The notes beneath the pieces were generated by a model. It had not been told where the DNA came from. It ran no database searches and worked only from the letters and a program-made list of their open reading frames with translations. DNA of 39,655 nucleotides from Tannerella sp. (GTDB lineage Bacteria > Bacteroidota > Bacteroidia > Bacteroidales > Tannerellaceae), in NCBI GenBank assembly GCA_031285685.1, contig JAITVS010000279.1:1-39655 (forward strand). The letters are read 5' to 3'. This document shows, piece by piece, positions 7,367 through 16,721 of the stretch. Every line of letters starts with the position of its first letter. Positions within the stretch are counted from its first letter, which is position 1. The position numbers were made by a program, and so were the translations under genes.

Positions 7367-9265
7367 ATGATTTACCCGGATAATTTTGAACAAAAAACAG
7401 GTATCGATACCATCCGTCAGTTTATTACTGAAAAATGTTTATGCCCGCTCGGAGAAGAACAGGTAACAGCCATGAGCTTCTCGACTAACTATGCAACCGT
7501 CGTAAAATGGTTGGAGCAAACAAATGAATTTTTACAAATCATACGTAACAGAGATGATTTCCCGACCGACGGTTTCCTGGATGTCCGCGAATCCCTGCAA
7601 CGGATTGGAGAGGATATTACCACTTGGTTTTCAGAAGAGGAAATTGCAGGATTAATGAAGTCACTTCAGACAATCCGGCAGATTGTTTCCTTCCTGCACA
7701 ACGCCGAAACCAGCACCGGATATGTGAAGTATCCCAGCCTGACTGCCATGGCAGATAAAATAAAAGTTTTTCCCTTATTGGTCGAGAAAGCAGACTCCAT
7801 TTTGGATAAAGCAGGTCAGGTAAAAGATAGCGCTTCACGCCAGTTGACCGATATCCGTAAGAATAAAGCGGAAGCGGTGAAAGCCATTACACGCCATATG
7901 CAAGTAGCTATACGTAATGCTGAGGCGGAAGGTCTTATCGGAAAAGATGTACAACCCAGTATGCGTGACGGACACATGCTGATTCCCGTCAACGCAGCAA
8001 ATAAACGAAAAATAAAGGGTGTGGTACACGATGGCTCCGGCAGCGGCAAAACCGTATTTATCGAACCGGAAGCCGTAGCAGAAGCAAGCAAACGTCTCCG
8101 CGAACTGGAAAGCGACGAGCGCCGGGAGGTAATAAAGATCCTTATCGTATTTACAGACCTTGTCCGTCCGGAACTTACAGCTATCATGCATTCGTACAGG
8201 TTTATGGGTGAAATTGATTTCATCCGGGCAAAGGCTTTATTTTCCGCACGTATCAATGGAGTAAAACCAATCGTTGAAAACAAACAGCAGATTGAATGGA
8301 TAAAAGCCATACACCCACTACTCAATATATCATTGTTGAGACAGAATAAGCAAGCATATCCGCTGGATATCAATCTCAACCGGGAAAACAGGATACTCAT
8401 TGTATCAGGAGCAAACGCAGGAGGAAAATCCCTCTGCCTGAAAACCGTCACATTACTGCAATATATGTTGCAGTGCGGGTTGCTTATCCCGGTGCATGAA
8501 AGTTCACAAGCTGGCGTATTTGAACATATTTTCGTGGATATCGGCGATGGACAGAGTATAGAAAACAGTCTGAGTACCTATACTTCGCACCTGACCAATA
8601 TGAAGTTTTTTGTGGAAAAATGCAACGATAGAACGCTTATCCTGATCGATGAGTTCGGTAGCGGAACCGAACCCCAGATTGGCGGTGCCATTGCCGAAAC
8701 ATTGCTCGACTGGTTCAATCGTAAATGTAGCTTTGGTATCATCACGACACACTTCCAGAACCTGAAGCATTTTGCATACGAAACAGATGGAATTATAAAC
8801 GGAGCGATGCTTTACGATGCCGAACATATGCAACCCCTATACAGGCTTTCCATCGGTAATCCGGGAAGTGCGTTTGCCATCGAAGTAGCCCGGCGGATTG
8901 GACTGCCGGAAGATATTATCGTAGACTCATCGGCCAAAATAGGAGAAGAATTTATCAATATGGATAATCTGTTGCAATCTATTGCCCGCGATAAAATCTA
9001 TTGGGAAGATCGGCGCAGGGAAATAGAGAAAAATGAAGCCATGTCGACTGAAATCACCGTATCAGACAAAGAAACACAGACCCAATCTATTGATAAACAG
9101 AAAATAAAAAGTGACATCATTGAAAAGGGAGATAGTGTCAGATTGAACGGTCAGACCGCTACCGGCGTTGTTTTGGAAATACAAGGCAAACAAGTTACAG
9201 TCGCATTTGGCTCGCTAAAAAGCACGGTCGCATTAAACCGCCTGCAATTGATCAATAAAAAGTAG
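7367..9265 (+). CDS. MutS2-like ATPase lacking the Smr nuclease domain
   Basis: 632 residues from MIYPDNFEQKTG, the usual MutS2 N-terminus in Bacteroidetes; the upstream in-frame ATG at 7271 would add 32 unlike residues. A core/lever region comes first (about 1-320). The MutS-type ATPase follows, with Walker A GANAGGKS near 348 and Walker B LILIDEFGSGTEP near 423. A short KOW-like segment comes last (about 588-632, GDSVRLNGQTATGVVLEI). Full-length MutS2 is usually near 780-830 residues with a long charged coiled coil and a C-terminal Smr endonuclease. Here the linker is short and the protein stops right after the KOW segment, with a terminator following. MutS2 acts on branched DNA and stalled ribosomes; this form should bind and hydrolyse ATP but not cleave via Smr. 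Confidence 0.9.
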   Translation: MIYPDNFEQKTGIDTIRQFITEKCLCPLGEEQVTAMSFSTNYATVVKWLEQTNEFLQIIRNRDDFPTDGFLDVRESLQRIGEDITTWFSEEEIAGLMKSLQTIRQIVSFLHNAETSTGYVKYPSLTAMADKIKVFPLLVEKADSILDKAGQVKDSASRQLTDIRKNKAEAVKAITRHMQVAIRNAEAEGLIGKDVQPSMRDGHMLIPVNAANKRKIKGVVHDGSGSGKTVFIEPEAVAEASKRLRELESDERREVIKILIVFTDLVRPELTAIMHSYRFMGEIDFIRAKALFSARINGVKPIVENKQQIEWIKAIHPLLNISLLRQNKQAYPLDINLNRENRILIVSGANAGGKSLCLKTVTLLQYMLQCGLLIPVHESSQAGVFEHIFVDIGDGQSIENSLSTYTSHLTNMKFFVEKCNDRTLILIDEFGSGTEPQIGGAIAETLLDWFNRKCSFGIITTHFQNLKHFAYETDGIINGAMLYDAEHMQPLYRLSIGNPGSAFAIEVARRIGLPEDIIVDSSAKIGEEFINMDNLLQSIARDKIYWEDRRREIEKNEAMSTEITVSDKETQTQSIDKQKIKSDIIEKGDSVRLNGQTATGVVLEIQGKQVTVAFGSLKSTVALNRLQLINKK

Positions 9266-9295
9266 TCTGAGTCCGAAATGGGAAATTAAAGAACC

Positions 9296-9341
9296 GGAGA
9301 GTGTTCTATCTGAAGGGTATTGCACTCTCCCGTTCATTTTA
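9296..9341 (+). terminator. Terminator of the MutS2-like gene
   Basis: GGAGAGTG (9296-9303) pairs with CACTCTCC (9323-9330) across a 19-nt loop, followed by the T-rich CGTTCATTTTATT. It starts 31 bases after the stop codon. Confidence 0.6.
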
Positions 9342-9373
9342 TTCAGTAGGAATGGAAAATAGACAAACAGCTA

Positions 9374-9805
9374 TCATTTATTGGCCGTCACATCTAATTC
9401 GCCGTCATATTTACGATCTATGACAAGCAGGGTGAATGGTCTGCTTGTATATGTTTGCGGACTACCGGTCTGAACCGAATAATAAAGGTTTACTTTACCA
9501 TTGCCCCGTAAAAGGCTGTCAATATTTATTGTTGAGCTATTTTCAGTCAGCGGAAGAATCACGGCAATAGCATATTCTTTTGTAAAGTCGAAAGCCGTTG
9601 GCCGAACAGACATGGTTGCCCCCATGCCAAAATACCCATCTAACTGTTCCTGAGAAGTAATCTTTTGGATTATTGTACCATCTGCAATGTCATTACGAAC
9701 AAAATACCCCGATGCGTTTACATATTCTACTTTTTCCTGCTGTTTGCTTTTGCAGCCTGTAAGAATAAGGGTCACAATAGCTGTTAATAATAGTAACTTT
9801 CTCAT
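9374..9805 (-). CDS. Small lipoprotein of unknown function
   Basis: 143 residues with a type II signal peptide (lipobox LTGC, Cys18), so anchored to a membrane on the periplasmic or outer side. The mature domain (about 30-143) has alternating hydrophobic strands and no motif I recognise; a small beta-rich fold is likely. It has its own -7 box (9827-9834), and the terminator-like sequence of the MutS2-like gene faces it from the other side. Although it lies downstream of the carbohydrate locus on the same strand, the separate promoter suggests it is not part of that operon. Confidence 0.75.
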   Translation of the reverse strand: MRKLLLLTAIVTLILTGCKSKQQEKVEYVNASGYFVRNDIADGTIIQKITSQEQLDGYFGMGATMSVRPTAFDFTKEYAIAVILPLTENSSTINIDSLLRGNGKVNLYYSVQTGSPQTYTSRPFTLLVIDRKYDGELDVTANK

Positions 9806-9826
9806 ATCTCTTTAATTTTAGGAATA

Positions 9827-9834
9827 CAAATTTA
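9827..9834 (-). promoter_or_regulatory. -7 promoter box TAAATTTG of the small lipoprotein
   Basis: Read on minus, TAAATTTG matches TAnnTTTG and lies 21 bases before the start codon. Confidence 0.5.
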
Positions 9835-10002
9835 CTGAAAGATGGAATATTATTCTGATTTCTGATGTTAAATAATACTTTTATATCCAAACTGAAAGTT
9901 ACAAAGCAGGAAGACTTTATCCCGTTTGCGGGTGACTTACCTGACTCTCACAAGAATAACAATAAGAGCAATGTACCATCATAAATAAAGGTTTATATAC
10001 AG

Positions 10003-11874
10003 CTATTGAGATAAAACCGGAGGTTCCTTTAAGGTGCTTCCTTCATTATATTTCTGGTTATTGATCAGTCCCTTTTTCCCGACGCCTTCATTCATCAACC
10101 TTTTGAGTTCATCCAAATAACTCCAATAAACCGTTCTGGGTAGAATACCGTATTTTTTACACAGGAATGCGGCCATACCGACAACTTCTCCCATCATGCC
10201 GGTAGTCCTCATCACACGGGTAGTTCCCAAGGCTACATGGGTTACACTAATATTCCGACCTGCCATAAAAAGATTATTGATGTTTCGGGAATATAAGCAC
10301 CTGTAAGGAATGGGATAAGGATATATAGGAATATGTTTAGCGATTGATTTAAATTCCTCATCCGGAAAATATTTTGTGTTTTTCGGATCCGGATAATGCA
10401 AGTCTATAGTCCATGTTGTAGCAGCTGTAGCATCTTCGTGTACAATATATTTACGTAAATCATCTTCCTTTAAAATATAATCTCCCATTAATCTGCGGGA
10501 TTCTCTCTTTCCGGAAATATAGGCCACCCATGATAATCTAATATTCTTGTATTTATCTTTTTGAGAATATTCGTTTTTGAGAAAACTCCAGTTTGAAAAG
10601 ACTACCATCAATCCGTAATCACGGATACGTTCAAAATCAGTGATCTGATCATAATTCATTCCGGTTTCCCATGTCCATTCACCCATCGTCACCTTTTCAC
10701 TGTTTTCTTCATTGAATTCAACACCATATGAAAAGTGCGGAAAATTATCCGGTTTATCCGCATTTTCAGAATACCACTGAACAGATGCACCCATAGTAAG
10801 ATCATCAGCTTTTTCGGGAGCAGTCTCTTCTGCGAATTCCTCTCTGGACTCCCTTCCCATTCTCCAATGAGCGCCGGCAAGATACCCGATGGTTCCATCT
10901 CCCGTACAATCGGCAAAAACCTGTGCGGCAAATGACAGTTCTTCACCTGTTTCGATCTGTACGGCAACGATGTTGGTTATTACCGAGTTTTCTGTAAAAA
11001 CTTCTGTTGCACGATAATTTCGGAACAAAGTAATATTTTTCTCATTGGCCACGATAATCTCTTTTTTCTCATCTTCATAATATGCTGCAGGTTGAGCATT
11101 TCCTTTTTTCACCGGACCGAATTCCTTCTGTAAATTTCCGAGTTCTTTGTAAATTCCGGTTTCAATCCGGCCACCTAAATGAACACGTACTTCGGAACTA
11201 TTGTTGCCTCCCAACACCGGACGATCATGGATCAATGCAACTTTGCATCCTAATCTGGCGGCAGATACAGCCGCACTTATCCCGGCAATTCCTCCTCCTA
11301 CTACCACAAGATCAAACTTGTCTGCCGATACGGGGATGCCCGGTAATTGTAGCATCTGCTTACGAAATCTATTTAATGACTCCATCTCTACAGGTGGGAT
11401 ATTGCCTTCTTTTGTCGTAAAATAGATTGCGTCGCAACGGCCATTGAATCCTGTCAGATCGTGAAGTTTCACATTTACCTTAGCATCACGAACCGATACT
11501 TTTCCGGCCAACTGCCACATCCATTCAGAACCGGCAGTACCCAATACATTTGATAATTTCTTTCCATCTACGGAAACTTTGAATTTTCCAGGACCTTCAG
11601 CTTTTTTCCAGGGAGAAGTCCAGTTATAAGTACGGACGTATATATAATAAATTCCCTTTTCCGGCAATGTGATCGTGGTTTCCGCATCAGCAACAGGCTT
11701 ACCAAGACCATGTGCCATCAAATACGGTGAGCCCATTATATCCATAAATTGCTGATCCAGTACCCATCCGCCCTTATTTTCAAAACTCTCAGCTTCAAGC
11801 AGAAAATCTGCAGCTCTCACTGTTTGCAAACAAGCAAATAAAATAAGTGATACAACAATCAATTGTTTTTTCAT
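10003..11874 (-). CDS. Exported FAD-dependent oxidoreductase with N-terminal carbohydrate-binding-like domain
   Basis: A 623-residue protein. A signal peptide (1-22, ending VRAA) places it in the periplasm or at the surface. Residues about 24-155 form a beta-sandwich-like module (FLLEAESF, IYYIYVRTYNW, RCDAIYF), similar to binding modules attached to glycan enzymes. Residues about 187-600 are an FAD_oxidored (PF12831-type) domain: dinucleotide-binding GGGIAGIS at 193-200, RPVLGGNNSSEVR, ADCTGDGTIGYLAGA, GKRESRRLMGDY and HVALGTTRVMRTTGMMGEVVGMAA. The family is common in glycan loci but few members have known reactions. Gene order puts it last in the SusC/D operon, 11 bases after GH97. It is a paralog of the 762-residue protein at 21478-23766, which lacks an export signal. 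Oxidation of a sugar or glycoside is inferred, not shown. Confidence 0.88.
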   Translation of the reverse strand: MKKQLIVVSLILFACLQTVRAADFLLEAESFENKGGWVLDQQFMDIMGSPYLMAHGLGKPVADAETTITLPEKGIYYIYVRTYNWTSPWKKAEGPGKFKVSVDGKKLSNVLGTAGSEWMWQLAGKVSVRDAKVNVKLHDLTGFNGRCDAIYFTTKEGNIPPVEMESLNRFRKQMLQLPGIPVSADKFDLVVVGGGIAGISAAVSAARLGCKVALIHDRPVLGGNNSSEVRVHLGGRIETGIYKELGNLQKEFGPVKKGNAQPAAYYEDEKKEIIVANEKNITLFRNYRATEVFTENSVITNIVAVQIETGEELSFAAQVFADCTGDGTIGYLAGAHWRMGRESREEFAEETAPEKADDLTMGASVQWYSENADKPDNFPHFSYGVEFNEENSEKVTMGEWTWETGMNYDQITDFERIRDYGLMVVFSNWSFLKNEYSQKDKYKNIRLSWVAYISGKRESRRLMGDYILKEDDLRKYIVHEDATAATTWTIDLHYPDPKNTKYFPDEEFKSIAKHIPIYPYPIPYRCLYSRNINNLFMAGRNISVTHVALGTTRVMRTTGMMGEVVGMAAFLCKKYGILPRTVYWSYLDELKRLMNEGVGKKGLINNQKYNEGSTLKEPPVLSQ

Positions 11875-11885
11875 ATGTACAGAAT

Positions 11886-13772
11886 TTAATTATCTGGTTT
11901 GAATATCATCATTATTACAGCACCGCCGTTAGGCGCAATCACTAACGGAATATTCCCCTCCCCTGTTCCACCACTTACCCTAAATGGAAGGGAAGCAATT
12001 CTCTCCATTTTACCGGACCGGTGACCTTTCATCGGAAGAAGTATTTTATCCGCGAAAATGTCATCATTCAATATCGTTATCTTGTGCGAAAATAAATGAT
12101 ATGAATCCATATTTATGGACACTTCCTTCTGTTTTTCTTCACCATTGAGGATGCCGATATACCAATTTTTACCGGAACGACGCGCCATAACAACCAACTT
12201 TCCGATTTCACTTTGCGGAAGTGCGATCGTTTCATCCCACACAGTAGGTACCTGCCTGATAAAGTCTAAGGCAGGAGTTATATATTTATTCTCTAATAAT
12301 ATTTCCGGGTCTTCGGCAATTACCTGCAATGTGGAAGTGAAACAAACCAATGTAGCCAATTGATGGGCGAAAGTGGTTTCGCCGGGCATCGTAAAAGTAA
12401 GAGGAGTATAATCAGCATTCCCTACCACAAAACGAGTGAATGGCAATGCAGCATTATGTGCAGCAGTGATGTATCCTTCTGACATTTTATTCAGTTCAAT
12501 TCCACGCACACCTTCGCGGGTAATTTCATTCGGATAGGAATATTGTTCGCCAGTCGGTTTCTGACAACCGTGCAACACGACCAGGAGTTTCCTTTTTGCC
12601 GCCTCCTCCAGAAGTTTCAAATCGAAATCAATCATGTACTTTGCTTCGGAGTCCATGAAGTCTACCTTTACACCGGCTGCCCCGCTATCTGCTATACTAT
12701 CCAACCAGGAGCACATGACACCATAATCATTCTCCGGAGATAAAATTTCTTTTGAATGTTTCCATAAAATCAGTCCGATATTTCTTTGTTTTCCATAAAC
12801 GGCCAGTTCGGAGATTTTATTCCAGGCATTCTCCCATTTGTTCCATCCTTCATCAATCATGGAATATTGAAAATTAAGTAAAGCCGCTTTATCAATAATA
12901 TCTCTTTCCTGTTCAAAATTTCCGGTTCCTTTTGCAAACCACCTCCATGCACATTTCCCAGGTTTTATATAAGAAGTTTCTTCATAAATTACAGGGTCAG
13001 GACCAGGTGATAACCCTTTTATAACATCCTGATTAACCAACTCTGTCAGATCATTACCAATGAAAAGCACCCTCCACGGTGATTGCAGCTTATGGCCAAC
13101 ATCAAAGCCGTCTTTTTCCGTAAAATCTGATTTTAGTTTATTTCCACCTATCGCATTCAATCTCAAACCACTGTAGTTTTTCAGGGCAGCCTCAGACAAA
13201 AAGCCCTTTAATCCATTCTTAAATTCAAAAATTAAAGGTGCGCCCTGAATGGTTTCCATCCTGGAAACAGTATCCAACGATTCAATATCCGTAAATTTCC
13301 AACTACCTGCATACGACTTCAGTTTATAATGGTTATCACGTTCAAAGTACCACACGATAGTACCATCAGAGAGCGTCCAGAAAGAATTTTCATCTATCAC
13401 TTTTATATTTTCCGTTGATTCGTATTCATACCGAAAAGCGATTGCATCATTATATATACATAATCTGACAGCAGGTTTATCTCCTGTCTTTAAAGACAGG
13501 AGATATTCATTATAATGCCCATTAACCGTATTATCGGCTACACATTCAATCCGTTCATAAAAAACATCAGGCTCTCTCTCTTTTTGACCTAAACGCATCC
13601 CGAAATTCATCCGGGCAATTGTATCTTCTCCTACTAAAACCACATAAGAATGATCCTTCGTTAAAACAAAAGATATTCTTTTGTCAGGCGACGACATTTT
13701 TAGATCCTGGGTACAGGAATTGAAGATAACAATGCATCCGAAAAGAAGAAACAATTTATTTAGCCTGATCAT
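11886..13772 (-). CDS. Glycoside hydrolase family 97 lipoprotein
   Basis: A 628-residue lipoprotein (lipobox FNSC, Cys20). GH97 architecture is visible: an N-terminal beta-supersandwich (about 25-270), a TIM barrel (about 275-540, with CAWRWFAKG, YSMIDEGWNKW and ILWKHS), and a C-terminal beta domain (about 545-628). The fourth-strand motif GVKVDFMD (Asp371) followed by TREGVRG (Glu420) fits the retaining, alpha-galactosidase-type branch with an Asp nucleophile and Glu acid/base. Inverting SusB-type members use glutamates as base instead. This is the one confidently assigned glycosidase of the locus, so an alpha-linked sugar is the likely substrate; the exact sugar is uncertain. It is spaced 14 bases from the upstream gene. 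Confidence 0.93.
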   Translation of the reverse strand: MIRLNKLFLLFGCIVIFNSCTQDLKMSSPDKRISFVLTKDHSYVVLVGEDTIARMNFGMRLGQKEREPDVFYERIECVADNTVNGHYNEYLLSLKTGDKPAVRLCIYNDAIAFRYEYESTENIKVIDENSFWTLSDGTIVWYFERDNHYKLKSYAGSWKFTDIESLDTVSRMETIQGAPLIFEFKNGLKGFLSEAALKNYSGLRLNAIGGNKLKSDFTEKDGFDVGHKLQSPWRVLFIGNDLTELVNQDVIKGLSPGPDPVIYEETSYIKPGKCAWRWFAKGTGNFEQERDIIDKAALLNFQYSMIDEGWNKWENAWNKISELAVYGKQRNIGLILWKHSKEILSPENDYGVMCSWLDSIADSGAAGVKVDFMDSEAKYMIDFDLKLLEEAAKRKLLVVLHGCQKPTGEQYSYPNEITREGVRGIELNKMSEGYITAAHNAALPFTRFVVGNADYTPLTFTMPGETTFAHQLATLVCFTSTLQVIAEDPEILLENKYITPALDFIRQVPTVWDETIALPQSEIGKLVVMARRSGKNWYIGILNGEEKQKEVSINMDSYHLFSHKITILNDDIFADKILLPMKGHRSGKMERIASLPFRVSGGTGEGNIPLVIAPNGGAVIMMIFKPDN

Positions 13773-13786
13773 ATACTGTTCTAATA

Positions 13787-16618
13787 TTATTTTTGAAGAA
13801 CAATCTTTTTACCCTTCAGTGTTTTACCGGATAAACGTGTAAGTTCCAGATAAAACTCTACCTGACTATTTTTATCCGTCAGAGGTAAAGTGAATTCAAA
13901 CGGGAACCAGGTCTTTTCAAACTGTTGCCAATCTCCATCATCGACCCGGTAGTGCATAACAGCTTTACTATATAAACTATCGTCATCCTTCATGTAAGCA
14001 AACATTGATTTCTCTCCATTCCCTTTACTCAAAATCATGGCTTGCAAGTTCCCTGTACGATCGGATGCTCTTGATTTTTTCCATTTCATACTCTCACCCG
14101 AAGTATTCAATACAAAATCACGGGATGGCTTGACCCCTTTTATAACAAGTGTTGTTATTCCTTCCGGTGAAACTTTAAAGCTTGCTTCCCCATTTTTCAG
14201 GATTGATTCTCCCGGCTGTTGTTTGTTATCAGCCCAACACTCAATCGGATAATCCTTACTTTTATCAAAGCCTAACAAGGTATTATCCAGATGAACTTCC
14301 GCCCACTCTTCTGCCCTGGACTGATTCGTAAAAATAAGGAAAAGAGCATCTTCATTGTATCCGGCAATATAATTCAATTCCGGGGTATTCATTTTCAACA
14401 TTCGTTGAGGCATATACAGGTAAACGTTCTTGTATGTATAAACTGTGCCCGGCTTATGACCATAAAACTTGCTTTTCAGATAGGCAAAACCTTCTACAAA
14501 ATCGGATGGAAAATCCACTTTACCCTCTGATTTTACAAAAGCATCCGTAACCAGGTAGTCCGTCAGGATATTCATATGCGGCCAAATATGATTAAAATGG
14601 AATGAATTCACACTCAACTCATTAAAAGGCTTATATGGATAATCATCTTTCTCGTATACAGTTGTTCTGGCTGTATTCATGTGGTAACCCGGGAAATTCC
14701 GGTATCTGCCGATTACAGCAGAACGGGCAATGTCATGAAGGAACTGATCTCCTGTCAGATACCCGATACGCATCATCCACGGAGCAAAGTTTGTCATAAA
14801 GATCCCTCTGTGACCGGTTGAAGTCGTAGAACTTTCAGGTGTCAATCCGATTTCGGAAACCCTCCATGCTTCAACAACTTCTTTCTCAGCTTTCATTTGC
14901 GGGAAACCTTTCCCTTTCAGATAAGCATAATGAGGGGCATATCCGTCCGGATTGACAATAACGGATGCATCGGGAATCTGAGGTGTCAACCAGACAAATG
15001 TTGTATAATAACGAATGGCTTCATGAGCTGCATCCAGATATTTGCGATCACCCGATGCTTCATACAATAGAAACAAAGAAGCCCAATCAGCAGTAAAGCC
15101 TGTCCAGAAAAAGAATTCGGCATTCTCGTCAGAGAAATCCGTTTGGATGGTATAAAGCCTTTTTTCCAGGTATTCATCAGCACCCTTCCGGGCCAATTCC
15201 AACCATTTAGGGTTATCTGTCGCCGTATAGATTGCCAAAGCATTCTGCCAACGGTCTCCTTTCTCTTTTTTATCCAGATTTCGGATTCTGCCTTTCTTAT
15301 ATTCATCAATAGCCAGATCAACATACACGTCGTTTTCCCTGTTAAATATATTATAAAGGGAAGTCAGTTCACTGATCGGAGCAGCAGGTCCTTCCATTTT
15401 CCGGGAAGGTGATTGTATTTTCTGTAAAGTATCCAGACAAAAAAGGAATTTTTCTCTCGAAAGAACGTATTCGACCATCGGATAAGCACGTCTATCAAAG
15501 ATATCTTGTCTGCCCGTTAATAATGCAATCTGCATGGGATTAAGACTGGATACATTTTTCACGGCGCCCGGTGCATCTGTCGAATAATTACATCCTTTAA
15601 GACTATCAATGAACAAGCTATACTTGCTCATTCCATAATCGATCATATTATCCAATGTCTCATTCAAGGAGCCTAAGGCATTATGCCGGTAATCTTCAAA
15701 TCCATAAAGTTCCCGGCCGATCCGCTCATAAGCTGTGGTACATCCACCTTCTACGACAAACAAATTGAGTGTGAAACGGTATATTCCCCCGGCTTTCATA
15801 TAGGATTCGGCGCCACCCAGTATTGGAGCAAAAAGCATCGGTTTTAACCGATCATTGTTATCACGGACAGCAATTCCAAAGCGACTGTTTTTCGCGGTCG
15901 GCAATGGCTGGAAAGGAAATTCTTTTGTATTAGCGACAACGCCAAGAGTAAAGTTTTCCCAACTCACTAAAGTAGAAGGAACAGGACAACGGTAAGCCAG
16001 CGACATACAAGGTTCATCCGGAATTCTCTTTTCATGCCAGATCATAGGTTGCCATATTTCCTTCACATCCGGAACGGAGATAGATGGTGCACCGGTATAC
16101 CCGACAGAATAATATCCGTCACGTGACGGAATAAATTCATAAGTCAGCGTTGGGTATTGTCCGTTTGCGGCATATACAGTTAGTTTCCCATATACTGATT
16201 CCGGATAATTAAACTGATATTCTTTCCCCGTTTCTACCATCCCGTCAGATGTAAAGACATGTCTTTCACCCGACACAAAAATATTTGCGGTTACGGGTTG
16301 AATGCTTTTGGATAGTATATCATCATCAAAACCATCCCCATATTGTGCTGCAGTACGATTATTCTGTTCCAAAGCCGCTTCTTTGACGTTTGTATTCCAG
16401 ACCGGAAGACTATATCCTACATTTTTTATAGAAGCATATTTGGTCGAAAGTTTCGGGTCAGTGGCCGAATAGAGTAATGTGAATTCCGTCGAAAAAGAAA
16501 TTACTTCCCCATTCAATGTTATTTCTATCCGGTTATTTTTTATATTGCTATTCTGACCATGGCCGGCTAAAGCCCCTATACAAAATATAGACAAAACTAA
16601 ATATTTCATTCCACTCAT
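13787..16618 (-). CDS. Large exported protein of unknown family, probable glycan-active alpha/alpha-toroid
   Basis: 943 residues with a signal peptide (about 1-21, AGHGQ); a second ATG three codons later is also possible. I do not recognise a named family with certainty. The first ~300 residues look beta-rich (ITLNGEVISFSTEF, YGKLTVYAANGQYPTLTYEF). The middle (about 310-720) has helical pairs with phrases typical of alpha/alpha-barrel glycan enzymes, such as RWQNALAIYTATDNPKWLELA, EFFFWTGFTADWASLFLLYEASGD and NSFHFNHIWPHMNIL. The tail (about 730-943) is again beta-rich with an Ig-like end. Gene order between SusD and GH97 makes it a likely hydrolase, lyase or binding protein acting on the same glycan. 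Catalytic residues cannot be named. Confidence 0.75.
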   Translation of the reverse strand: MSGMKYLVLSIFCIGALAGHGQNSNIKNNRIEITLNGEVISFSTEFTLLYSATDPKLSTKYASIKNVGYSLPVWNTNVKEAALEQNNRTAAQYGDGFDDDILSKSIQPVTANIFVSGERHVFTSDGMVETGKEYQFNYPESVYGKLTVYAANGQYPTLTYEFIPSRDGYYSVGYTGAPSISVPDVKEIWQPMIWHEKRIPDEPCMSLAYRCPVPSTLVSWENFTLGVVANTKEFPFQPLPTAKNSRFGIAVRDNNDRLKPMLFAPILGGAESYMKAGGIYRFTLNLFVVEGGCTTAYERIGRELYGFEDYRHNALGSLNETLDNMIDYGMSKYSLFIDSLKGCNYSTDAPGAVKNVSSLNPMQIALLTGRQDIFDRRAYPMVEYVLSREKFLFCLDTLQKIQSPSRKMEGPAAPISELTSLYNIFNRENDVYVDLAIDEYKKGRIRNLDKKEKGDRWQNALAIYTATDNPKWLELARKGADEYLEKRLYTIQTDFSDENAEFFFWTGFTADWASLFLLYEASGDRKYLDAAHEAIRYYTTFVWLTPQIPDASVIVNPDGYAPHYAYLKGKGFPQMKAEKEVVEAWRVSEIGLTPESSTTSTGHRGIFMTNFAPWMMRIGYLTGDQFLHDIARSAVIGRYRNFPGYHMNTARTTVYEKDDYPYKPFNELSVNSFHFNHIWPHMNILTDYLVTDAFVKSEGKVDFPSDFVEGFAYLKSKFYGHKPGTVYTYKNVYLYMPQRMLKMNTPELNYIAGYNEDALFLIFTNQSRAEEWAEVHLDNTLLGFDKSKDYPIECWADNKQQPGESILKNGEASFKVSPEGITTLVIKGVKPSRDFVLNTSGESMKWKKSRASDRTGNLQAMILSKGNGEKSMFAYMKDDDSLYSKAVMHYRVDDGDWQQFEKTWFPFEFTLPLTDKNSQVEFYLELTRLSGKTLKGKKIVLQK

Positions 16619-16721
16619 TGTTAATTATTGATCTTAATATATTCTGTGTTATCAGCAAAAATGACCCTATATCATCAATATCGGCACAAATAATTGATCG
16701 TTACCGGTAGTGCTACATGGA

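Noticed and set aside
7816..8451. 211-codon minus-strand frame
   Set aside because: It lies wholly inside the MutS2-like gene, with low-complexity Ser/Arg composition typical of a shadow frame.
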